Source: Streptomyces sp. RerS4
Lineage (GTDB): Bacteria > Actinomycetota > Actinomycetes > Streptomycetales > Streptomycetaceae
Direction: 5' to 3'
Length of the DNA stretch: 64,000 bases
NCBI RefSeq assembly: GCF_023515955.1
Contig: NZ_CP097322.1
Coordinates: 2,482,001 to 2,546,000, forward strand
The position numbers and the translations under genes are program-made. The notes beneath the pieces were generated by a model. That model did not search any database. It had not been told where the DNA came from and saw nothing but the letters and a program-made list of their open reading frames with translations. Shown piece by piece: positions 37,444-47,240 of the stretch. Position 1 is the stretch's first letter; each line of letters begins with the position of its first letter.

Positions 37444-38436
37444 TCACACGACGGCCGCCTCCCGGAACGTGCGCCGGTAGGCGGTCGGGCTGACCCCCAG
37501 CGCCGCCTGCACGTGTTTGCGCAGCGACTGCGCCGTACCGAAGCCCGTCTCCCGCGCCACCACCTCCATCGGCAGTTCCGTCCGCTCCAGCAACTGCCGC
37601 GCCCGCTCGACCCGCTGCGCGGTGATCCACTCCCCCGGGCTGACCCCGGACTCCTCGCGGAAGCGGCGCGTGAAGGTCCGTACGGAGACGCACTCCTGCC
37701 GGGCGAGGTCGCTCAGCCGCAGGGGCTCGTGCAGCCGGTCCAGCGCCCACGCCCGCGCCGCCGTGGTGCTCGCCACCTGCTCCTGAGGCACCGGACGGTT
37801 GACGAACTGGGCCTGCCCGCCCTCCCGGTGGGGCGGTACGACGGTCCGCCGGGCCACGTCGTTGGCGATGTCCGCGCCGTGGTCGCTGCGCACGATGTGC
37901 AGGCACAGGTCGACGCCTGCGGCGACCCCGGCGGAGGTGAGGACGTTCCCGTCGTCGGTGTAGAGCACGTCCGGGTCGACGCGCACGGCCGGGAAGAGCG
38001 CCTGGAAGTGCGCGGCCGAGGCCCAATGGGTCGTGGCCCGACGGCCGTCCAGGTACCCGGCGGCGGCCAGGACGTAGCCGCCGGTGCAGATGGAGACGAG
38101 GCGGGTCCCGGGCTCGATGTGGGCGAGGGCGGCGGCCAGTTCGGGGGTGAGCCGCCCCTCCGTGTACACGGGGCCCAGCTCGTAGGAGGCCGGGACCACG
38201 ACCGTGTCGGCGGTGGCCAGCAGTTCGGGGCCGTGCGCGACGTCGACCGCGAAGTCGGCGTCGGTGGGGACCGGGCCCGGGGCGAGACCGCAGGTGAGGA
38301 TCTCGTAGAGCGGGTGCCCGGCGCCGTCCTTGGCCCGCCCGAAGATCCGGTGCGGGATGCCGAGCTCGAAGGGCAGCAGTCCGGCGAGGGCGAGCACCGC
38401 CACACGATGCGGCGGCGTCTTCGACGAGGGGTCCAT
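37444..38436 (-). CDS. GlxA-type transcriptional regulator (DJ-1/PfpI + AraC)
   Basis: A 330-residue regulator with an N-terminal DJ-1/PfpI amidotransferase-like domain (VAVLALAGLLPFELGIPHRIFG, and the CTGGYVLAAAGYLDGRRATTHW elbow with its Cys) and a C-terminal AraC DNA-binding domain (SVRTFTRRFREESGVSPGEWITAQRVERARQLL, MEVVARETGFGTAQSLRKHVQAALGVSPTAYRR). In this group the catalytic triad is incomplete, so it is a ligand sensor. TACGAT stands 6 nt before the ATG with no ribosome-binding site. It diverges from the MFS gene and may control it. Confidence 0.9.
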   Translation of the reverse strand: MDPSSKTPPHRVAVLALAGLLPFELGIPHRIFGRAKDGAGHPLYEILTCGLAPGPVPTDADFAVDVAHGPELLATADTVVVPASYELGPVYTEGRLTPELAAALAHIEPGTRLVSICTGGYVLAAAGYLDGRRATTHWASAAHFQALFPAVRVDPDVLYTDDGNVLTSAGVAAGVDLCLHIVRSDHGADIANDVARRTVVPPHREGGQAQFVNRPVPQEQVASTTAARAWALDRLHEPLRLSDLARQECVSVRTFTRRFREESGVSPGEWITAQRVERARQLLERTELPMEVVARETGFGTAQSLRKHVQAALGVSPTAYRRTFREAAVV

Positions 38437-38448
38437 GGCCCGATCGTA
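38437..38448 (-). promoter_or_regulatory. -10 element of a probable leaderless GlxA promoter
   Basis: TACGAT (complement of 38443-38448) stands 6 nt before ATG 38436, with no Shine-Dalgarno sequence. Confidence 0.4.
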
Positions 38449-38507
38449 ACGAAGCATGACGGTCAGGCCACTGTCGTACGGGTAACCGCCGGCCGGAAGC
38501 TGTCCGG

Positions 38508-39793
38508 GTGACGCAGACAGCCCCGCCTCCCCGCCCCCCACCGACCTCCGGGCCCCCCGCCGGCCCGGCCGCATCCACCGCGCCTGGTTCGCCGCCGCGG
38601 TGGGCTTCGTGACGATCATCGGCGCCGCCGCCTCCGCCTCGCTCCCCGGACTGCTCATCGAGCCGCTGCACGAGGAGTTCGACTGGTCGCGCGGCACGAT
38701 CGGCTTCGCGGTCTCCGTCAACCTGGCCCTCTACGGGCTCACCGCGCCCTTCGCCGCCGCCCTGATGGATCGTTTCGGCATCCGCAAGGTCGTCGCCGTT
38801 GCCCTGACCGTCATCGCCGGCGGCTCGCTCGCCACCGTGTGGATGACGGCGGCCTGGCAACTGGTGCTGTTCTGGGGCGTGCTGGTGGGCCTGGGCAGCG
38901 GCTCGATGGCCCTGGCCTTCGCCGCGACGATCACCAACCGCTGGTTCACCGCCCGGCGCGGACTCGTCACCGGCGTCCTCACGGCCGCCGGCGCGTCCGG
39001 TCAGCTGATCTTCCTGCCGCTGCTGTCCTGGCTGGTCGAACACCACGGCTGGCGCCCGGCGTCCGTCACCGTCTCGCTGGCGGCCGTGGCGGTGGTCCCG
39101 TTCGTATGGCTGCTGCTGCGCGACCACCCGGCGGACGTGGGCCTCGCCCCGTACGGGGGCACCTACGAGCCGAAGCCGGCGCCGACCCCGGGCGCGGCCC
39201 GGCGGGCGCTGACCGTCCTGTTCAAGGCGGCCCGGACGGGACCGTTCTGGCTGCTGGCGGGCACCTTCGCGATCTGCGGCGCCTCGACGAACGGCCTGGT
39301 GCGCACGCACTTCGCCCCCGCGGCCCACGACCACGGCATGCCCATCACCACGGCGGCGGGACTGCTCGCGGTGATCGGCGTGTTCGACGTGGTGGGCACC
39401 ATCGCCTCCGGCTGGTTCACCGACCGCTTCGACGCGCGACGCCTGCTGGCGGTCTACTACGCCCTGCGCGGGGTGTCGCTGCTCTTCCTGCCGATGCTGC
39501 TCGCGCCGTCGGTGCACCCGCCGATGGTGTTCTTCATCGTCTTCTACGGCCTCGACTGGGTCGCCACCGTGCCGCCGACGATCGCCCTGTGCCGGGAGCA
39601 GTACGGGGAGGACAGCGCGATCGTCTTCGGCTGGGTCCTGGCCTCCCATCAGGTGGGCGCCGCCCTGGTGGCCTTCCTCGGCGGGGTGGCCCGCGACGCC
39701 CTCGGCTCGTACGACCTCGTCTGGTACGCCTCGGGCGGCCTGTGCGCACTGGCGGCCCTGATGGCGATGGTGATCCGCAGGAAGAGGGGCTAG
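38508..39793 (+). CDS. MFS transporter (frame broken near its start)
   Basis: A 12-helix major facilitator, about 425 residues when restored. It has ALMDRFGIRKVVAVALTVIAG (loop 2-3 motif A-like), LVGLGSGSMALAFAATITNRWFTARRGLVTGVLTAAGASGQL (helices 4-5) and TDRFDARRLLAVYYALRGVSLLFL in the second half; it resembles the monocarboxylate/oxalate-formate group. The open frame begins only at GTG 38600, within helix 1. A GTG at 38508 with GGAAG upstream would supply the natural N terminus if the C run at 38534-38539 had one more C. Divergent from the GlxA regulator. Confidence 0.75.
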
Positions 39794-39847
39794 GCCGCCT
39801 TTCCAGGGCTCGGTTCGCCTCCGGGGCGGGGCGCCCATGTCGGCTCC

Positions 39848-39911
39848 AGGAGGGCGTACGTCCTCGAAATCCGCTCGTTCCTCGCGGATTCCTCCGGGCG
39901 CTCGCCCTCCT
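39848..39911. other. Nested inverted repeats between convergent genes
   Basis: AGGAGGGCG (39848-39856) pairs with CGCCCTCCT (39903-39911), and inside them AATCCGC (39868-39874) pairs with GCGGATT (39884-39890). It lies between the MFS gene and the cytidine-deaminase-like gene. This may be a bidirectional terminator. Confidence 0.4.
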
Positions 39912-39945
39912 TCGCCGACGCGCCCCTTCGGCTCACTCGCCCGCG

Positions 39946-40308
39946 TCAGCCCGCCGGAGTGGTCGACTTGAGGGTGCCGTCCGGGGCGGCCAGGAGGACC
40001 GGGGTGGTCGGGCCGCCGAGGTCGCGGACCGCCGCGCGGTCGGCTTCGGCGGGGGCGTCGGCCGCGCTCACCACGGCGGCCGCCTCCAGGGAACGGGCGC
40101 CGCTCGCCACGGCCATGGCGACCGCCGTCTGGAGCGCGCTCAGCTTGAGGGAGTCCAGCTCCACCGTCCCGGCGACGTACGTCCGGCCGGTCTCGTCACG
40201 CACCGCCGCGCCCTCCGGGACCCCGTTACGGGCCCGTGCGCTGCGCGCCAGCGTGATGATCTTGTTGTCCTCGGGGTCGATCGCGGGGCCCGCGGTGCTC
40301 TCGGTCAT
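39946..40308 (-). CDS. Cytidine deaminase-like protein lacking zinc ligands
   Basis: A 120-residue protein with the deaminase-like ordering of segments (LARSARARNGVPEGAAVRDETGRTYVAGTVELDSLKLSALQTAVAMAVASGA ... VVSAADAP). Active cytidine deaminases carry a His/Cys-Ala-Glu and PCxxC motif. This protein contains no cysteine and no histidine at all, so it cannot bind the catalytic zinc in that way. It is probably a non-catalytic paralogue conserved among Streptomyces; the family assignment is moderate. It is followed upstream by mmcQ-CBS-ybeY-phoH on the same strand. Confidence 0.6.
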   Translation of the reverse strand: MTESTAGPAIDPEDNKIITLARSARARNGVPEGAAVRDETGRTYVAGTVELDSLKLSALQTAVAMAVASGARSLEAAAVVSAADAPAEADRAAVRDLGGPTTPVLLAAPDGTLKSTTPAG

Positions 40309-40321
40309 GGGCGACAGCATA
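40309..40321 (-). promoter_or_regulatory. -10 element before the cytidine deaminase-like gene
   Basis: TATGCT (complement of 40316-40321) stands 7 nt before ATG 40308. Confidence 0.35.
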
Positions 40322-40407
40322 GGGAGCGCCTCGGCCGGTGCGTACAACGACCCCGCCGAGGCGCCCTCCCCTCCGCCCCCAGGCCCCGGGGACGGGTCTT
40401 TCCTCGC

Positions 40408-40761
40408 TCAGGGCCGGTCCAGCCGCAGCCGCTCCGCCCTCGGCAGGCCCGCCACGACGAGGTCGTACGAGTCCTCCACCAGCTCCCGCACCAGCGCGTC
40501 CGGCAGCTCCCCGACCGTCACCGTGTTCCAGTGCCGCTTGTTCATGTGCCAGCCCGGCACGATCGCCGCGTGTTCCGCGCGCAACCGCACCGCGGCCTCC
40601 GGCTCGCACTTGAGGTTGACCTTCAGCGGGTCCGCGTCCAGGGCCGACAGGGCGAACATCTTCCCCAGCACCTTGAACACCGACGTCTCGGGGGTGAAGG
40701 GGAACTCCTCCACCGCCGCGTTGAAGCCCAGACAGAAGGCACGCAGCTCGGCCGGGGTCAT
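40408..40761 (-). CDS. MmcQ/YjbR-family DNA-binding-fold protein
   Basis: A 117-residue protein of the MmcQ/YjbR family: an early FCLGFNAAVEEFPFTPETSVFKVLGKMFAL, VNLKCEPEAAVRLRAEH, and the conserved HMNKRHWNTV and LVEDSYDLVVAGLP segments. The fold is related to DNA-binding TyrR-like modules, but the biological role is unknown. Its ATG overlaps the stop of the CBS-domain gene (ATGA), so it is translated with that gene. Confidence 0.85.
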   Translation of the reverse strand: MTPAELRAFCLGFNAAVEEFPFTPETSVFKVLGKMFALSALDADPLKVNLKCEPEAAVRLRAEHAAIVPGWHMNKRHWNTVTVGELPDALVRELVEDSYDLVVAGLPRAERLRLDRP

Positions 40762-42068
40762 TCGTCCTCCTCGTCCCCACCGGGAGCCGGTTCCACGACC
40801 GGCTCGACCAGCACCGTCACGATCTTGTTCCGGCGACCCGCCGGGGACTCGGCCGTCAGCCGCAGCGGACGCCCGTCCGGCAGCTCCACCATCCCGGAGG
40901 CGCCCGCGATCGGCACCCTCCCGAGCGCCTTCGCCAGCAGCCCGCCGACCGTCTCGACGTCCTCGTCGTCGAAGGCCTCCACGCCGAACAGCTCGCCGAG
41001 GTCGGTGATGTCGAGCCGGGCCGTGACCCGGTAGCGGTCCTCGCCCAGCTCTTCGACCGGCGGGATCTCCCGGTCGTACTCGTCGGTGATCTCGCCGACG
41101 ATCTCCTCCAGGATGTCCTCGATCGTGACGATGCCCGCCGTGCCGCCGTACTCGTCGATGACGACGGCCACGTGGTTGCGTACCGACTGCATCTCGCGCA
41201 GCAGATCGCCCGCGTTCTTCGTGTCGGGCACGAAGACCGCCGGCCGCATCGCCGTCGAGACCAGGTCCGCTTCCGCCTCCCGGTTGATGTGGGTGCGGCG
41301 GACGAGGTCCTTGAGGTAGACCATGCCGACGATGTCGTCCTCGTTCTCGCCGGTGACCGGGATCCGCGAGAAGCCGGAGCGCAGGGCGAGCGTCGTCGCC
41401 TGACGGATCGTCTTGTAGCGCTCGATGCACACCAGGTCGGTGCGCGGCACCATCACCTCGCGCACGAGCGTGTCGCCGAGCTCGAAGACCTGGTGCACCA
41501 TGCGGCGCTCCTCGTCCTCGATCAGCGATTCCTTCTCCGCGAGGTCGACCATCGCGCGCAGCTCGGCCTCGGAGGCGAAGGGCCCCTTGCGGAAGCCCTT
41601 CCCTGGCGTGAGCGCGTTGCCGATGAGGATCAGCAGTTGCGGGATCGGCCCCATCACGCGGGCGAGCGGTACGAGGACGTACGCGGCCGCCGTCGCCGTG
41701 TTCAGCGGGTGCTGGCGGCCGATCGTACGGGGGGACACGCCGACCGCGACGAAGGAGACCAGCACCATCACGCCGATGGCGACGAGCAGCGCCGTCCAGT
41801 TCTCGCCGAACTCGTCGAGGCAGACGTACGTGACGAGCACGCCCGCCGCCATCTCGCAGGTCACCCGCACCAGCAGCGCCACGTTGACGTAGCGGGTGGG
41901 GTCGCCCGCGACCTGGGCGAGCTTCGCGCTGCCGCGCCGGCCCTCCCGTACGGCCTGCTCGGCCCGGAAGCTGGAGACGCGGGCGATCCCGGACTCCGCA
42001 CAGGCCGCGAACCAGGCCACGACGACCAGCAGGACCGCCACGGTGATCAGCTGTGGCGCCCCGGTCAC
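40758..42068 (-). CDS. CNNM/CorC-type membrane protein with CBS pair
   Basis: A 436-residue protein of the CNNM/hemolysin C group: about four N-terminal membrane helices ([21 protein letters not shown] first), the two-CBS module ([35 protein letters not shown] and ... [32 protein letters not shown]) and a C-terminal CorC/HlyC transporter-associated domain. Related proteins act in magnesium or cobalt efflux. GTG 42068 overlaps the ybeY stop (GTGA), and its own stop overlaps mmcQ. The ybeY-corC arrangement is conserved in many bacteria. Confidence 0.93.
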   Translation of the reverse strand: MTGAPQLITVAVLLVVVAWFAACAESGIARVSSFRAEQAVREGRRGSAKLAQVAGDPTRYVNVALLVRVTCEMAAGVLVTYVCLDEFGENWTALLVAIGVMVLVSFVAVGVSPRTIGRQHPLNTATAAAYVLVPLARVMGPIPQLLILIGNALTPGKGFRKGPFASEAELRAMVDLAEKESLIEDEERRMVHQVFELGDTLVREVMVPRTDLVCIERYKTIRQATTLALRSGFSRIPVTGENEDDIVGMVYLKDLVRRTHINREAEADLVSTAMRPAVFVPDTKNAGDLLREMQSVRNHVAVVIDEYGGTAGIVTIEDILEEIVGEITDEYDREIPPVEELGEDRYRVTARLDITDLGELFGVEAFDDEDVETVGGLLAKALGRVPIAGASGMVELPDGRPLRLTAESPAGRRNKIVTVLVEPVVEPAPGGDEEDE

Positions 42069-42562
42069 GAGACGGTCGGGGCCGGGGAGGGACCGGTCAG
42101 CCCGCGCTCGGCGCGCCAGCCGTCGACGATGGCCGCCTGGAGGCCGAACATCTCGGCCTTCTCGTCCGGCTCCTCGTGGTCGTAGCCGAGCAGGTGGAGC
42201 ACCCCGTGGACGGTGAGGAGCTGGAGCTCCTCGTCCATGGAGTGCCCCGTCGGCGCTTCCTCGCCCTGCCTCTTGGCGACCTCGGGGCACAGCACGATGT
42301 CGCCGAGGAGCCCCTGCGGGGGCTCCTCGTCGTCCTTCGTCGGCGGCCGCAGCTCGTCCATCGGGAAGGACATGACGTCGGTGGGTCCGGGCAGGTCCAT
42401 CCACTGGATGTGGAGCTGCTCCATGGCGTCCTCGTCGATGACGATGACGGAGAGCTCGGACAGCGGATGGATCCGCATCCGGGTGAGCGCGTAGCGGGCG
42501 ATGTCGAGGATCGCCTGCTCGTCGACCTCGGTTCCGGACTCGTTGTTGACGTCGATCGACAT
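42065..42562 (-). CDS. ybeY: Endoribonuclease YbeY
   Basis: A metal-dependent ribonuclease for 16S rRNA 3'-end maturation and ribosome quality control. The 165-residue protein has the family signature [13 protein letters not shown] with the three zinc histidines (HxxxHxxxxxH), plus [35 protein letters not shown]. It lies 13 nt after phoH and overlaps the CNNM gene; the phoH-ybeY-corC cluster is widely conserved. Confidence 0.96.
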   Translation of the reverse strand: MSIDVNNESGTEVDEQAILDIARYALTRMRIHPLSELSVIVIDEDAMEQLHIQWMDLPGPTDVMSFPMDELRPPTKDDEEPPQGLLGDIVLCPEVAKRQGEEAPTGHSMDEELQLLTVHGVLHLLGYDHEEPDEKAEMFGLQAAIVDGWRAERGLTGPSPAPTVS

Positions 42563-42575
42563 GGTGCGCTGGGTT

Positions 42576-43616
42576 CTACTTCCGCTGGTAGCCGTTGGGG
42601 GCGGCCGGATGGGCTTCGTCGTACTTCTCGTACGCGTCGACGATACGGCCGACCAGCTTGTGGCGGACGACATCCTCGGACGTGAGCCGCGAGAAGTGGA
42701 TGTCGGGCACCCCTTCGAGGATGTCCTGGACCTGTCGCAGACCACTGCGGGCGCCACCCGGCAGGTCCACCTGCGTGATGTCACCGGTGACGACGATCTT
42801 CGAGTCGAAGCCGAGTCGGGTCAGGAACATCTTCATCTGCTCGGCGGTCGTGTTCTGCGCCTCGTCCAACACGACGAACGCGTCGTTCAGGGTGCGACCG
42901 CGCATGTACGCCAGCGGCGCGACCTCGATCGTTCCGGCGGCCATGAGCCGCGGGATGGAGTCGGGGTCCATCATGTCGTGCAGGGCGTCGTAGAGCGGGC
43001 GCAGGTACGGGTCGATCTTGTCGAACAGCGTGCCGGGCAGGAAGCCGAGCCGCTCGCCCGCCTCGACGGCGGGGCGGGTCAGGATGATCCGGCTGACCTG
43101 CTTGGACTGCAGGGCCTGGACCGCCTTCGCCATCGCGAGGTAGGTCTTGCCGGTACCGGCGGGGCCGATGCCGAAGACGATCGTGTGCTTGTCGATCGCG
43201 TCGACGTACCGCTTCTGGTTGAGGGTCTTGGGACGGATGGTGCGGCCGCGGTTGGAGAGGATGTTCTGGGTGAGCACCTCGGCCGGGGTCTCCGTCTGGC
43301 CCGTACCACTGCCGTTCGCCTTGAGCATGGCGATCGAGCGTTCCACTGCGTCCTCCGTCATCGGCTGCCCGGTGCGGAGCACGAGCATCATTTCGTCGAA
43401 AAGGCGCTGGATCAGTGCGACTTCCGCCGCCGCACCGACCGCGCTGACCTGGTTGCCCCGAACATGGATGTCGGCCTTCGGGAAGGCCTTCTCGATGACG
43501 CGCAGCAAGACGTCGCCCGAGCCGAGGACCGTCACCATCGGGTGCGTCGCCGGGACGGTGAAGTGGGCTCGCGCCTGGCCCGGCGCGGGGATGTGGGCTG
43601 TGGGTGTGTGAGTCAT
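42576..43616 (-). CDS. phoH: PhoH-family ATPase
   Basis: A 346-residue P-loop ATPase. Walker A is [16 protein letters not shown]; Walker B is [11 protein letters not shown]; the arginine-rich [11 protein letters not shown] and [13 protein letters not shown] segments follow. PhoH-like proteins are predicted RNA helicase/ATPases partnered with YbeY. The N-terminal ~100 residues ([30 protein letters not shown]) form a KH-like region. ATG 43616 is preferred over 43640 for its fit to homologues. First gene of the phoH-ybeY-CNNM-mmcQ cluster. Confidence 0.95.
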   Translation of the reverse strand: MTHTPTAHIPAPGQARAHFTVPATHPMVTVLGSGDVLLRVIEKAFPKADIHVRGNQVSAVGAAAEVALIQRLFDEMMLVLRTGQPMTEDAVERSIAMLKANGSGTGQTETPAEVLTQNILSNRGRTIRPKTLNQKRYVDAIDKHTIVFGIGPAGTGKTYLAMAKAVQALQSKQVSRIILTRPAVEAGERLGFLPGTLFDKIDPYLRPLYDALHDMMDPDSIPRLMAAGTIEVAPLAYMRGRTLNDAFVVLDEAQNTTAEQMKMFLTRLGFDSKIVVTGDITQVDLPGGARSGLRQVQDILEGVPDIHFSRLTSEDVVRHKLVGRIVDAYEKYDEAHPAAPNGYQRK

Positions 43617-43753
43617 GGGCCGGCACTGTGGCCTGCGCATACCTCCCGCTGAGGGGCCGCGCCGATCGTCGACCTCCGGAGTACCAGGGTACGTCTCCCC
43701 GGGGGCATCGCCCGAGGGGTTTTACGGCCCGCCGCGCACCGGCGGAACGGGGC

Positions 43754-44860
43754 CTACGCGACGGGGCTGCGGAAGCCGATGGTGGGAACGGCCCGGCGGC
43801 GCGGGGAGCAGGTCGCGTCGCGCGGTACCAGGGCGTCGAGGAAGCCGTAGCGGCCGCGCAGGGCGTCCGGGGCGGTGCGCCACCAGGCGGCCACCTCGGG
43901 CCAGCCCGGCGCGGAGAGGGAGCCGCCGAACTCCTGCACGGACAGGGCCGCCGTCAGGCCGGCGAAGGCCAGCCGGTCGGCGAGCGGCCAGCCGGCGAGG
44001 CTGCCGGTGACGAACCCGGCGACGTACACGTCCCCGGCCCCGGTGGGGTCGAGGGCGTCGACCGCGATCCCGGGGACCTCCGCCGTCTCCCCGGTCCGGC
44101 TGTCGACGGCGTACGAGCCCTCGGGGCCCAGCGTCACCACCGCGACCGGCACCCGCTCGGCCAGGGCGCGGGCGGCGGCGCGCGGGCAGTCGGTGCGGGT
44201 GTAGCGCATGGCCTCGCCGGCGTTGGGCAGGAAGGCCTCGCAGTGCTCCAGGTCCGCCAGCGCGTCCAGGTCCCAGCGGCCGGTGTCGTCCCAGCCCACG
44301 TCGGCGAAGATCCGCGAACCGCGCCGGGCCGCCTCCGCGATCCAGCCCTCGCCGCGCTGCCCGGCGCCCAGGGAGGCCACCGCCGCGCGGGCCTTCGGAG
44401 GGCAGCGGGGGAAGGGCCCCGGGCCCGCCGGGGGCGGGGCCTCGTGGCCGTGGGAGACCATCGTGCGCTCGCCCTCGTAGGCCATCGAGACGGTGACGGG
44501 GCTGTGCCAGCCTGGGATGGTCCGCGACATGGCCAGGTCGATGCCCTCGCCCTGTTCGAGGGCGTCCCAGCAGTACTCGCCGTAGTGGTCGTCGCCGAAG
44601 GCGGCGGCCAGCGAGGTGCGCAGGCCCAGCCGGGCCAGGGCGGTGGCCATGTTGGCGACGCCGCCGGGGCTGGATCCCATGCCGCGGGCCCAGGACTCGG
44701 TGCCGCGCACGGGCGCGGTGTCGAGGCCGGTGAAGATGATGTCGAGGAAGACGGTTCCGGTCAGGAAGACGTCGCAGCCCGGTTCGTGTGGGTCGCGTAC
44801 GGGGCCCAGCGGGTCCAGGTGGCGCCCAGGGCGGATGATGCGGCTGTCCCGACTGCTCAC
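43754..44860 (-). CDS. PfkB-family carbohydrate kinase
   Basis: A 368-residue sugar/nucleoside kinase of the ribokinase fold. It has the C-terminal PfkB signature DALDPTGAGDVYVAGFVTG with catalytic Asp and the anion-hole GAGD, and the N-terminal glycine-rich GSSPGGVANMATALARLG. The C-terminal ~30 residues extend past the usual end. The substrate is unknown; ribokinase-like enzymes phosphorylate sugars or nucleosides. GTG 44860 has GGGGAGAA upstream. Separated from rnz by about 170 bp. Confidence 0.88.
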   Translation of the reverse strand: MSSRDSRIIRPGRHLDPLGPVRDPHEPGCDVFLTGTVFLDIIFTGLDTAPVRGTESWARGMGSSPGGVANMATALARLGLRTSLAAAFGDDHYGEYCWDALEQGEGIDLAMSRTIPGWHSPVTVSMAYEGERTMVSHGHEAPPPAGPGPFPRCPPKARAAVASLGAGQRGEGWIAEAARRGSRIFADVGWDDTGRWDLDALADLEHCEAFLPNAGEAMRYTRTDCPRAAARALAERVPVAVVTLGPEGSYAVDSRTGETAEVPGIAVDALDPTGAGDVYVAGFVTGSLAGWPLADRLAFAGLTAALSVQEFGGSLSAPGWPEVAAWWRTAPDALRGRYGFLDALVPRDATCSPRRRAVPTIGFRSPVA

Positions 44861-45026
44861 GGCGTTCTCCCCGTCGAAGTGTCGTTTCTGCTGGCGGCGA
44901 ACCGGTGGGAAGCTGCGAGGCCTGCCCTCACCGGTACGACCGGAAACCCAGTGTGACGCACCTCACTCAAGGACCGCTCTTCCCGCCCCCGCGCCCGGCT
45001 CGAACCGCACCCCGCCGGGGCCGGGA

Positions 45027-45929
45027 CTACCGCTTCGGCAGGGCCACCCGCCCCAGGTCCGCCGCGATCGTCAGGTCACCCTCGAAGCCCGCCCGCCGGG
45101 CCTGGCGCTCGAACTCCGACGGGTCCCCGTACCGCTGCGAGAAGTGCGTCAGCACGAGGTGCCGTACGCCTCCGTCCCGCGCCACCCGGGCCGCCTGGCC
45201 GGCCGTGAGGTGTCCGTGGTCCACCGCGAGCCGCTCGTCCTCGTCGAGGAACGTCGACTCGATGACCAGCATGTCGCAGCCCTCCGCGAGCGCCGCCACG
45301 CCGTCGCACAGCCGCGTGTCCATGACGAAGGCGAACCGCTGCCCCGCCCGGTGCTCGCTGACCTCCTCCAGGGTGACCGCCCCGAGCGCGCCCTCGCGCT
45401 GGATCCGCCCGACGTCGGGCCCCTTGATCCCGTGCCGCGCGAGCAGCTCCGGCACCATCCGGCGCCCGTCCGGCTCCGTCACCCGGTACCCGAAGGACTC
45501 CACCGGGTGCGACAGCCGCCGCGCCTCCAGCGTGTACGTCGGCCCGACCGCCAGCACCCCGTCCTCGACCACCGGCTCCTCGGCGAGGGCCACCGTCTCC
45601 CGGTAGGCCGTCGCGTACCGGAGCCGGTCGAAGAACCGCTGCCCCGACGCCGGGTAGTGCGCGGTGACCGGGTGCGGGACCTGGTCGAGGTTGATCCGCT
45701 GGATCACCCCGGCCAGCCCCAGGCTGTGGTCGCCGTGGAAGTGCGTGACGCAGATCCGGTTGATGTCGTGCGCCGCGACCCCGGCCCGCAGCATCTGCCG
45801 CTGCGTGCCCTCGCCGGGATCGAAGAGGATGCCCTCGCCGTCCCAGCGCAGCAGGTAGCCGTTGTGGTTGCGGTGCCGGGTGGGGACCTGGCTGGCGGTG
45901 CCGAGGACCACGAACTCGCGTACGGACAC
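45027..45929 (-). CDS. rnz: Ribonuclease Z (tRNase Z)
   Basis: Removes the 3' trailer of tRNA precursors. The 300-residue metallo-beta-lactamase protein has [12 protein letters not shown] (the HxHxDH zinc motif), a flexible-arm region, the downstream Asp in [12 protein letters not shown], and the final [10 protein letters not shown] with the last histidine ligand. GTG 45929 gives [25 protein letters not shown], as in other tRNase Z proteins. It follows the HIT gene by 6 nt, so they share a transcript. Confidence 0.95.
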   Translation of the reverse strand: MSVREFVVLGTASQVPTRHRNHNGYLLRWDGEGILFDPGEGTQRQMLRAGVAAHDINRICVTHFHGDHSLGLAGVIQRINLDQVPHPVTAHYPASGQRFFDRLRYATAYRETVALAEEPVVEDGVLAVGPTYTLEARRLSHPVESFGYRVTEPDGRRMVPELLARHGIKGPDVGRIQREGALGAVTLEEVSEHRAGQRFAFVMDTRLCDGVAALAEGCDMLVIESTFLDEDERLAVDHGHLTAGQAARVARDGGVRHLVLTHFSQRYGDPSEFERQARRAGFEGDLTIAADLGRVALPKR

Positions 45930-45935
45930 GGACGA

Positions 45936-46295
45936 CTATCCGGGCGGCCACTGGAGGCCGCGGCCTCCGAGGACGTGCAGGTGGGCGTGGAAGACGGTCT
46001 GGCCCGCGCCGGGGCCGGTGTTGAACACGACCCGGTAGCCGTGATCGGCGACCTTCTCGTCGGCGGCGATCTCCCCGGCCTCACGCAGTATGTCGGCGAT
46101 CACGGTCGGCTCGGCGGCGGCCAGGGTGGCGGCGTCGGGGTAGTGGACCTTCGGGATGACGAGCACGTGCGTCGGTGCCTGCGGGTTGATGTCCCGGAAG
46201 GCGACGGTCGTCTCGGTCTCCCGGACCACCGTCGCGGGGACACTCCCAGCGACGATCTTGCAGAACAGGCAATCCGCCTGCGGTTCCCCGGCCAT
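45936..46295 (-). CDS. HIT-family nucleotide hydrolase
   Basis: A 119-residue histidine-triad protein. It begins with DCLFCKIVAGSVPATVV, with the two cysteines of a zinc-binding HINT pair, and carries the active-site HAHLHVLGG triad. HIT enzymes hydrolyse adenosine nucleotide conjugates; the physiological target is unknown. ATG 46295 has GGGAGG 9 nt upstream. It leads into rnz. Confidence 0.93.
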   Translation of the reverse strand: MAGEPQADCLFCKIVAGSVPATVVRETETTVAFRDINPQAPTHVLVIPKVHYPDAATLAAAEPTVIADILREAGEIAADEKVADHGYRVVFNTGPGAGQTVFHAHLHVLGGRGLQWPPG

Positions 46296-46427
46296 GGCCG
46301 CGCCTCCCGTTTGGTGATCGGTCCGGGCATCGTATCGGCCCGCCCCCCGAGCCACCGTCCGCCGCCGCCGTCCCCACCCGGAACCGACCGCCCCTCGACC
46401 ACACCCCGGGTCGACACCCCCCAAGGG

Positions 46428-46494
46428 CGTGTCTTGTGGATCATGCCGGGCTCGCGGCGTCCGGTGCCTGATCCGGCCTGATCCACACGACACG
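46428..46494 (-). repeat. Palindromic dispersed repeat, copy 2, past rsmE
   Basis: Two 22-nt arms (46428-46449 and 46473-46494) are inverted repeats with 20 of 22 matches around a 23-nt loop. The left arm shares 18 of 21 positions with 33987-34007. It begins immediately after the rsmE stop and may also act as that gene's terminator. Confidence 0.6.
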
Positions 46495-46496
46495 AC

Positions 46497-47240
46497 CTAA
46501 GCCCAGCGCCCCGTACGGGCCAGGAGCACCGCGGTCGCCGCCGTGCCCGCCGTGGACGTACGCAGCACCGAGCGCCCCAGCCGGTACGGCCGGGCCCCTG
46601 CCTCCGCGAAGAGCGCCAGCTCCTCCGGCGACACCCCGCCCTCCGGGCCCACCACGAGCACCACCGACCCCGCCTCGGGCAGCTCGGCCGTCGCCAGCGC
46701 CTCCGAGGGGGCGTCGCGGTCCTCGTGCAGCACCATCGCCAGGTCGGCCCCGGCCAGCAGCGCCGCCACCTGCTTCGTGGACAGCGCCTCGGCCACCTCC
46801 GGGAAGCGCACCCGACGGGACTGCTTGCCCGACTCCCTGGCCGTGGCCCGCCACTTGGCCAGGGACTTCGCCCCGCGCTCGCCACGCCACTGGGTGATGC
46901 ACCGCGAGGCCTGCCACGGCACGATCGCGTCGACGCCGGTCTCCGTCATCGTCTCGACGGCCACCTCGCCCCGGTCGCCCTTCGGCAGCGCCTGCACCAC
47001 CGTGATCCGCACGGCGGGCTCCTCCTCCCGGTGCGTCCCGGTCACGGAGACGATCAGCCGGTCCTTGCCCTCCGCCGCCGTGACCACGGCGTCCGCCCAG
47101 GCGCCGCGACCGTCGGTGAGGACCACCGCCTCGCCGGGAGCGAGCCGCTTCACCGACACCGCGTGCCGGCCCTCGGGGCCCTCCAACACGAACCGCGGCC
47201 CCGTGGGGACCTCTTCGACCACGAACACGGGGGCCGTCAT
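46497..47240 (-). CDS. rsmE: 16S rRNA m3U1498 methyltransferase RsmE
   Basis: Methylates U1498 of 16S rRNA with SAM. The 247-residue SPOUT protein has the N-terminal PUA-like barrel (HAVSVKRLAPGEAVVLTDGRG), then the knotted catalytic domain: VQALPKGDR, ETGVDAIVPWQASRC, and the knot loop VLVVGPEGGVSPEEL, LGRSVLRTSTA. ATG 47240 overlaps the stop of the nitronate monooxygenase-like gene, so translation is coupled. Confidence 0.95.
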   Translation of the reverse strand: MTAPVFVVEEVPTGPRFVLEGPEGRHAVSVKRLAPGEAVVLTDGRGAWADAVVTAAEGKDRLIVSVTGTHREEEPAVRITVVQALPKGDRGEVAVETMTETGVDAIVPWQASRCITQWRGERGAKSLAKWRATARESGKQSRRVRFPEVAEALSTKQVAALLAGADLAMVLHEDRDAPSEALATAELPEAGSVVLVVGPEGGVSPEELALFAEAGARPYRLGRSVLRTSTAGTAATAVLLARTGRWA

